A DNA stretch of 64,000 bases from NCBI GenBank assembly GCA_050084985.1, contig JBITNC010000001.1, positions 87,358,001 to 87,422,000 of the forward strand. Reading direction: 5' to 3'. Position numbers and translations under genes: made by a program. This document shows, one piece after another, positions 56,460-64,000 of this stretch. The stretch comes from Nageia nagi. Lineage: Eukaryota; Pinophyta. The notes below the pieces were generated by a model. That model saw only the letters and a program-made list of their open reading frames with translations, did no database searches and was not told the origin of the DNA. Numbering within the stretch: position 1 is the stretch's first letter; each line of letters starts with the position of its first letter.

Positions 56460-58110
56460 ACTTTTTATTGATTATAGATGCAAACATGGTTGAAAATATA
56501 GTTTCTTCACCACCAATAGGGCAAGTAACATAGACATATTTCCATAGAATCCACACAAGTCTTGGAGCCAAAAGGTAAGTAGAGTGGTATTAGGTGAATA
56601 CCTTCAAATAATTCTCTTTCTCAATAAATTACTAATGCAATAAATTTCATTTTTGAAGGTGGGAGTTCCAATATTTTAATTTCATAGAAGCAACCCATTA
56701 TTTCACGAGGAAGGATTCCACCCCCTATTTTTCCATTGAGAGTCCAAGTGAGGGTGCAACCAAGAGACAAACATATTCCTTTAAATATTTTAGCAAATGT
56801 TTTAGCTAGTGGGAGAGCTAATTCTAGTATAAGAGGGAGAAGCAAAAAAAAATTAAATTGAATGCCTCTGGGCCATACAATATTCCATCTATTGATGATG
56901 TACCAAATTTTACTTTGTCAAATATTAATCGAGCTACATGTAATACTATCAATCTTTACATAATAGAGCTTGATAAGGATTACCTAAAAGGAATGGTGTA
57001 AGAGCAAGACACAATGCATGATGAAGGGAAAGGGAAAGGGATTCAACATCAAGCTGCTACAATCTAAAGGCCTCCAAAATAGGTAACACAATAGACCATG
57101 ATTGGAACTAAATTCATAGAAGAAGATAAAGAAGAAGAGGATGAATATTTAAATCCCTTTATTTTTGGTGATAGTTTAATTTATTTGAATATAGAAGGAA
57201 CAATCAAAAAATCTATTCTTTATAAACTTCTCAATGCAAATATGTAAAAATTTCATGCCACAGTATTGTTCAATGATATCGATTTGAGGTTTACAAACTA
57301 TGGGAAGAGGGACAAGATCTTTTTAAAGTTAGAAAACTCTCAAGAGAAGCTTTTAGCACATTTTAAGTGACCACAATAGGAAAGACAAAGTTTTCTTCCC
57401 CGTATGCTGACATTGATGTCAATCACATTTTAACAAAGTTAGAAAATTTAGATGTTGAAGCCCAAGCCTACTATAACTATTGGAACATTGATATGCAAAA
57501 GGTGGAAATTACTGAAGCTGCAAAAGAAGTAGTAGAGGTAATAATTTTGTTAACAATTTTATTTTCTTAATGTAGTTTTTTTTGTCTTATTTTATTTTAG
57601 TTTTCATATCTAAGTATCATCCTTATTTTATTTTTTAGTCTAACTTTGGTAACTTGAAGAAAAAAGTAAACAACTTGGTTGTTCAAGTTGAGAAGGCAAG
57701 GAAGAGTTTGCGTAATGCATCTACAGCCAAGGAGAAGCTATTAAAAGATTTAATAGATAATAACACACTAAAATTAATAATAAAGGAGCATAATATGGAC
57801 TACCACATTTTGATGAAACAAAAAGATGAGATTGAAGCTATGGTGATACTGGGAAAGGATAAGGGAAAAGAGTTGAGAAACTTAGTATAGACATTGGATA
57901 CTACACAAAGAGGATTATTGACAATAGCTGAGTTGGGATCAACATCCCAACCTACTCTATTGAAACTACCACTCTTGGACAACAAAGTGAAGAGATTCAT
58001 AATAATGTTGAAGAATTTATTCAAAAGACAATATTTCATATTTAAACATGAAGTGGGAATTTGGTTATTGGATGCTAGTTTCATAAAAAAAATTTCAAAG
58101 TGTTTTTAAA
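56460..58110 (+). pseudogene. Intron-containing coding relic, coiled-coil-like
   Basis: Readable segments follow one another: ANMVENIVSSPPIGQVT after an AG at about 56480, NIPSIDDVPNFTLSNINRAT near 56880, FIEEDKEEEDEYLNPFIFGD near 57115, then an exon 57367-57537 (MTTIGKTKFSSPYADIDVNH, ILTKLENLDVEAQAYYNYWN). Its 3' end GAG|GTAATA and a following TTTTTTAG at 57638 define an intron 57538-57638 that keeps phase. The next exon 57639-57890 reads SNFGNLKKKVNNLVVQVEKA then KEKLLKDLIDNN and ends with a stop. Heptad-like Lys/Leu/Glu composition suggests a coiled coil. Family unknown. Upstream exons contain stops. Confidence 0.45.
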
Positions 58111-58627
58111 TTTAAAAAAACTTATTGTCCTTGTTTCATGTTGTGGCATTGTTGATAATGCAAGCAAGTTTTTTTTTGAATCATTATAGTTGTTAGTGGA
58201 CATTGAATGTTTGCATAAGTATGAGCAAATATTTTTTGAATATGTTTCATTTGCATTAATATGTAATTTTAAATCGTATAATGGTATTTTTGAATGATTG
58301 TGGAAAGACATTGAAATATTGAAATGAATAGTAAGACACATGATTGAATTAGAATTTTAGAATATTTGCATAAATATGTGATTTAAAATTCTATTTTGTA
58401 ATGATTATGGAAAGACATTCAAATATTGAAATGAAAAAAAATGCCCATGACTAAATTAGAAATTTAAAATGTTTGCATACATATGTGTTTTATATTATAA
58501 CTTTTGAAATTTGCATTGGCAATTATGTTCAAATTTTATTACAATTACAAATTTAGAATGGGCATTACTATCATCTTTGAATGATAGCATTTATATGTAA
58601 TTTCAAATGGAGAAGATCATAAATGTT
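58111..58627. other. A+T-rich spacer with local repetition
   Basis: 'gattgtggaaagacattgaaa' and 'gattatggaaagacattcaaa' type words recur at about 58298 and 58399, about 101 bp apart, with similar flanks ('atatgtaatttaaa', 'atatgtgatttaaa'). No coding signal. Confidence 0.4.
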
Positions 58628-59460
58628 GTAGACACCTAAAAATAACCCCTCTTTTGATAAATGAAAGAAGGGAATAAAATTTTAGATAAATATTAAAGTT
58701 TTCTAAAAATCTATCAGTCACTAGCAATTTGGCACAATCATCGATGATCATACCCAATTGTTGGTGCCTAATGGGTAATCACTAGTGATTATGTAAATAG
58801 AAAATACAAAGAAAAAATAGAAAAATCAAACACCCAAAGAAACAAAATGATGGATAAATGATGAGTCATCCTTGATCCTATGCTTTCCTTACACAAATTT
58901 AATCCATGATAAGGTTGTATGAGATTTTTCATCTAGCCTTGCCTTACAAAATAGCAACTAATCTTACCTTAGAAAAATTATAAATAAGATTATTCCCATA
59001 AAGGGAAGAGAGACTCAATTAAATGCAACTTACTCTGTTGAATTCGAGTTACAATGTTAAGTACATTTTAGTTTACAATTTTTACTCCCATACATGTTTA
59101 TTTCATGCTATTTATTATAATTATAAAGCATGAATAGGTATGTTTGATGGGTTGTTGGTTTGTGCATGCGTAGGATTCCAAGACTAGCAACTGATTAAAG
59201 CAAAGAGAACCCAAGGAATAACAACAAAGAAGTAATCAAAATCATTTTTGTTGTAAGTTCAATCAAATGACATATAGAGCTTGAATACATCAGCAAGGAA
59301 GGGCCTCCATTGTAAGGCAATCTATAATTAAAATTGAGGTTTATTCAAAAAATCAATAAAGAGTTTCTATTGGTTGTGATAGCTTTTATTTTTGCATGCT
59401 TGCAGGGTTTATTTTTGAGTACAAAGTTTAGTGCTAAAAGGAGGGCCCTCACACATAGGA
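58628..59460 (+). repeat. Possible 5' LTR of the last gypsy element
   Basis: Begins with 'tgtagacacctaaaaata', the same kind of start as the Tat LTRs, and contains a TATA-like 'attataaataagatt' at about 58978. The remainder does not match the 15128 LTR, the right end and PBS were not located, and only one copy is in the window. Its position fits the leader and gag that follow. Confidence 0.4.
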
Positions 59461-61266
59461 TACACAAAAATGTGGAGTAGGGGGTATCTCTTACTATTTA
59501 TATTTCATTTTTCATCTTTTGTGTTTGTGGAATCATTACTAAAACTTGCACTATTTGCTATTTTTTATTTTTTATTTTCTGTCTATGTGTTCATTGATGA
59601 TCTTCATTAAGCACTAGCAATTTATGTTGAAATGTAAGCAACATTTGTTGAAATGCCAATGAATTCTATTTGAAATGCCATGGACATGTACTAAAAATGC
59701 CAATGATTTAGTTAAAATACTAACTATTTATTCTAAATTGCCAGTGACTTTTCCTGAAAATCTAAAAACTTCATCAATTCAAAAAAGGTATAAGTTTTAA
59801 CTATCGTGAATGTTGTAAGCATAATATAGGCATTAAAAAAATGAAAAATTAAAGGAACCCCTTATTTGTAATTTCACTTGCCCAAATTGTATATAGGAAG
59901 GGTAGATGTATGATTAAAGAATATGCATTATTTATTTACTTTATTTAGATAAATTTTATGAAATGTTTATCTTTGTGGGCTTTAGGAATGACAAGCAAAA
60001 TCAATCAACACTTTCTTTTATACCCACATATGCTCTCCCTTTGTGTTGAAAGGTGATCTTAGATGATTAGAAGGGGTATAATGGGAAAGGAGTAAATGAA
60101 CTTTTTTTTTTTTCCTTTTTTCATTCTTTATCACTAAAATTGGTTAAGAAATTTTCACTAAGTCACTTCCACACATGAAAGGATGAATGATTTTTCACTT
60201 AAATAATTAAATGAATATAAAATCAATTTAATGGGATAAAGGTAAACTCAAAACACATTAAGTTGGTTAATTTACTAGGTGGGTGTTTTTTCTGTTCACA
60301 TTAATACTCTTCAATGGCCTGCCTCATTACTTCAAAAGAATATTCAAGGATGGTAATTCAAAGAGGAGTTAAAGAAACTAATTTAAGGAAATATATTACA
60401 CATTAAAACCCTTCTTGTCTACCTTACCACTCCAAAATGAGGTCAAAGGATTATGACTCAAAGGGGAGTTAAAAGAACCTCATCTAAAGAAATTTATCTC
60501 ACATTAAGACTTTTCCTATCTGCCTTACCACTTTGAAAGGAGGTTGAAGGATTGTGAATCAAAGAGGGGCTAAATCATTTAACTAAGTCACTTTCACACT
60601 CAAAAGGAATAAATTAATTTCATTAAATCTTGGTTAAAGAATCATACTAAATGGAAATGAATTTTGTGGGTTAGATAAAGATCTCACTAATTAAAATATT
60701 ATTTGTTTAACTCTAAATAGAATATAATTAAAGGATATGTATGTTGGGTTGGGGTATAGTTATCATGAGTTTTTTAATTCTTAATATATATTTATGAGAC
60801 CTTTTTTAAAAGTAAACATTGATGAGTTTGAGGTGATGACCAACCATTGATTCTATACTCTTTGTGCACCCATCGATGTACACCATAAACTATAGAACCA
60901 AACCTAGAGATGAATACCAGGTTCTAGGGTAAAAGTCATCACTCTCAAATGGTTCATCAATGACAAGAGCCATATGATGAAATATATCAAGAGGAACAAC
61001 CTATTGATAGGTCTCATAGATCTAGTAGAGAAATATCAAGGAGAAGAACTCCTTGAGAAATAGAATATACCTTAGATTAAGACAACATTTAACTCAGTTA
61101 AGGATTCCTCATTCTTCTCATGCTCATAGTGTTTCCCTAGACCTAACTTATCTAGTACATGGGACACCAATAAGTAATGAGGAACAAGTCATCTCATGGA
61201 ATACTACTCCATTATGAATGCATTTGGCTTATGCTATCTTACAAAAAGGTCCTTTTAAATTGAAAT
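59461..61266 (+). other. Leader of the last gypsy element with tandem repeats
   Basis: Non-coding until about 60900. 59600-59760 contains loose repeats of 'gaaatgccaatga' at about 28-30 bp. 60298-60587 holds a three-unit array listed separately. From about 60910 gag-like N-terminal reading appears in pieces. Confidence 0.5.
60298..60587 (+). repeat. 101-bp tandem array, three units
   Basis: Units begin with 'cacattaa' at 60298, 60400 and 60501. Each has 'ttcaa' or 'tccaaaatgaggt', 'aaggatt', 'tcaaagaggagttaa' and 'aaagaaa'. The flanks at 60160 and 60590 are also similar to each other ('cacttccacacatgaaagga', 'cactttcacactcaaaagga'), so a larger duplication may enclose the array. Confidence 0.65.
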
Positions 61267-63362
61267 ATGAATGATAGAGTTTCAATACATATGACTACTC
61301 CCACATCTAAACCAAGAAGCAATGCTAGGGTGTATAATGATGTTTATCATATTTTAAAAACTAATATACCTACCCTTAGCACTAGTTACATTTCTTCTAC
61401 CATGAGTTATGTGGATCCTAGTAGTACTTATACTACTCCAAGAACTAGTCATATGATCCCTGAACAAAGACATAGGAGAAACCTTGATCCTTTAAGATAT
61501 AAGGTAGGATAAATACCATTATACATGTCTAGGTCAAATTTAAATCAAGAACAAATTCACAATAAGCAACAAATTATTTTATACAATCCAAATATACAAA
61601 ATTGAACCAACCTTGAAGATTGGGATAAGATCAATGTTTGCAAACACAACCTATTTTTCACACATATCAAAGTAAAATGCCTCTAGGGAAACCTCATAAA
61701 CAACAATTTTAAACTCAAATTTAGAATATGCCTAATAAAAAATAGTAGATAATATAAAGTTGCCACCTAGAGTAAGATCCTTATCTCCCCAAGGTCATAA
61801 AAATCATAAAAATCAAGGCCATCATTTACCTATAAAAAGGGAGGGTTTATGTGAACAACAACCTCCAAGGATCCATTTTCCTTGATCTAGACATGAATTT
61901 CAAATAAATAATACTCTTACACCTTTATATCAATAGGGGAAATGAAAATTGCCTCTACATCAACCACCCTCACCTACTCCACCATTTAATGAAAATTATT
62001 ATGGTAATCAAATGCTGTCTAAAAAAAGTTATCAATTATTTTCAACAAATGGAAAAAGGGAATATTATAAAAATTATATTCATCCTATTATTCCCACATA
62101 ATCAACTAATGATTTTGAAAAAAGGTTAATAGAGATTGAGAAAATGTTACATAAAATCTCTTATGAGACTATTTGCAATGAGCCCATACACCCTAGTGTT
62201 CCTAAGACTATTATCCCTTTCAAATTTGAGATTATAAAAATTGAATATTTTAAAATAAAGGAGGACCTAAATAACATCTAAGGTGTATTAAATATTCAAG
62301 TTATGTAATTTCCAACAATGATGCTTTGATGTTACTATCTTTCCTATGACACTTGCTAGACAAGCAATGGATTGGTACAACAACCTAACAGAACATAGTA
62401 TCACAACATATGTGTAATTGGCTAATTTATTTTTATAACATTTTATAATAAATATCAAAAACAAAACCTCTATAACTGATCTCACAAGACTACAACAATT
62501 TTAGGATGAGATGATTATAGATTTCATCTCAAGATGGAGGGCAATCTTGACAAGCATGCCTTATACTTTACCATAAGAAGAATTAGTGAAAATGTTTAGT
62601 CTAAGTTATCTAAGACCCATCGCTAGTACCTTATTGATTCAATAACACAATACATTTAAGGAAGCAATGTCTCAAGCTGTTGGAAAGGTTAAGATCCAAG
62701 ATGGAGAATTAAAGTGTAAAAGAAAAGAGACTTATGTTAGAAATAGAAATCAGGCTGAACAATTAATTAAACTAATGCTTGCTAATAAAATTTCTTATCT
62801 TAAATATGGAGAATCAAACCTTCTACAAAATATACCTTCTCCCCAAAATGAAGAAAGAAAACCTAGGCCACCCCCTATAAAGTTATCTCCTTTGATTGAA
62901 TCTTTATATGATATTTTGAAAAAATTAATGGACCATCAAATGATTGTATTGCCTAAAATACAACCTAAAAGGTTTGATGCAAGAGATAGAAAATGGTATA
63001 ATGAGAATGATTATTATCCATATCATCACCGAAAGGGCCATACTATAGGAAAATGTAGAACATTACAACATAAGGTTCAAGATTTGATTGACTACGGAAG
63101 GTTGCAAGTAGAAAACCCTTTGACTATCCCTAATAAAAATCTAGGAATATACCAAAATCCTCTTTATCAATATCAAAAAAATACTATATCATCACAAATA
63201 CATCAAAATAAAGTAACACATAAAGGGTTTCAAGATGCTTCTACCTTTATTGCTATGGTAAGCATAACTACAAGAGCCCAAAGGATGCAAGGGAGGCAAG
63301 TTGATGTTCCTAACAATCAAACAAATGATGGTATTATAAAACCAAATATACCCAAAAATTAG
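61267..63362 (+). pseudogene. Gag of the last gypsy element
   Basis: N-terminal region open at 61267-61512 (Ser/Thr/Pro rich). The gag domain lies at about 62215-62640: IPFKFEI, then LSFPMTLARQAMDWYNNLTE, MIIDFISRWRAILTSMPYTL and LLIQ, broken by stops. The C-terminal part is open for 231 codons (62667-63362): MSQAVGKVKIQDGELKCKRK, PPPIKLSPLIESLYDILKKL, then a knuckle-like block YYPYHHRKGHTIGKCRTLQH and KVQDLIDYGRLQVENPLTIP with GIYQNPLYQYQ. The first knuckle Cys is replaced by Pro. This tail matches Tat/Athila-type gags and is the longest open frame in the window. Confidence 0.85.
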
Positions 63363-63388
63363 CTTCATAAGATTTAGTAAAAGGAGAT

Positions 63389-64000
63389 TTGAAACATCAG
63401 TTAAGAAACTCACAAGTGAAAATGTATTTGTTTAATTTGTTACAACAATCTAAAAATCATAGAGAAGATATGAACCAATTATTTCAAATAATTGAATTAG
63501 ATATTAATGATCTTGAAAGTTTTGTGTCCTTTATGAGGAATGTTAAAACAAGTCAAAAACCCATTATTACATTCCATGATCATGAAGTTAGGCAATCAAA
63601 TCATTTGTAAAATAAAGATCTCCCATTACACATCATATCCAAGATAGATGGGAAGGCTTTCAAAAGAATATTAATAGATGAAGGTTTTGCAATAAATATA
63701 ATTTCTACAACTACCTATAAGAATTTGAATCTTCTCTTCTCACATATATGTGTGCCTTCCTTACAATTAATGGCTATTAATGATACTTTGTGTTCAACAA
63801 TGGGATCTATATCATTGCCCCTCACTGTAGGATCTAAAACTATGCAAACATTATTACAGGTTATTGAAGGAGATATGACACAATATTACTCCTAGGAAGA
63901 CCATGGATTAGAGAAATGTAATGTGTCTCATCAAATTACCATAATTGTTTTAAATATATTCATTATGGGGTAGTACACTATGTACTTGGTGATGAAAATC
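63389..64000 (+). pseudogene. Protease of the last gypsy element, cut by the window end
   Basis: KNHREDMNQLFQIIELDIND and ITFHDHEVRQSNHL (open 63389-63610) form the link typical before Tat proteases. The protease follows: KAFKRILIDEGFAINIIST near 63650, where DSGSA-N is expected (Ser replaced by Glu), then INDTLCSTMGSISLPLTVGS and, after a frameshift near 63885, a GRPWI-like segment and YIHYGVVHYVLGDEN at the end. The RT and the rest lie beyond 64000. Confidence 0.8.

Overview
The window looks like intergenic DNA from a large, repeat-rich seed-plant nuclear genome. It is strongly A+T rich and poor in CpG, and I see no intact protein gene, rRNA or tRNA gene. Almost every coding trace belongs to a decayed plant transposable element: Ty3/gypsy, Ty1/copia, LINE, SINE or hAT. 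The age and density of the relics would fit a gymnosperm, but that is inference; nothing here fixes the species.

Layout. 1-5.4 kb: a dispersed repeat, a short tRNA-like SINE, a 5'-truncated LINE and an inverted second SINE. 5.4-8.1 kb: a minus-strand gypsy gag relic with a 42-bp tandem array. 8.1-15.1 kb: mostly featureless, with a second copy of the dispersed repeat and two small duplications. 15.1-32.6 kb: a Tat-lineage gypsy element (LTR, PBS, gag, protease, RT, then RNase H, a second archaeal-type RNase H, integrase and polypurine tract) split in its RT by about 10.3 kb of copia DNA. The copia block is itself nested: a truncated internal copy, then an element with two LTRs, with a third copia LTR sitting in its integrase. 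33.9-34.9 kb: another gypsy gag. 35.4-35.8 kb: a minus-strand LINE 3' end. 38.8-39.5 kb: a 20-bp minisatellite and a microsatellite. 39.8-41.1 kb: an unrecognised minus-strand coding relic. 41.4-41.7 kb: a SINE with 21-bp target-site duplications. 42.1-48.2 kb: a chromovirus-like gypsy element with both LTRs. 49.9-53.7 kb: a hAT transposase relic with recognisable introns, interrupted by a 1,980-bp LTR element that carries no protein domains and is flanked by a perfect CATTC duplication. 53.9-58.1 kb: an unrecognised, intron-containing relic with two arrays built on the palindrome GATGATCATC. 58.6 kb to the end: a further gypsy element (possible LTR, leader, gag, protease) that runs off the window.

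How the parts relate. The domain-less element in the hAT relic has the same LTR family and PBS context as the Tat element at 15.1 kb, so that lineage probably supplied its proteins. The short SINEs end in the same roughly 35-bp sequence as the two LINE relics, the arrangement expected when a SINE borrows LINE machinery. The copia block is best explained by insertion of one copia into another, followed by LTR-LTR recombination. All reading frames are broken by stops and frameshifts, so nothing here is likely to encode a working protein.
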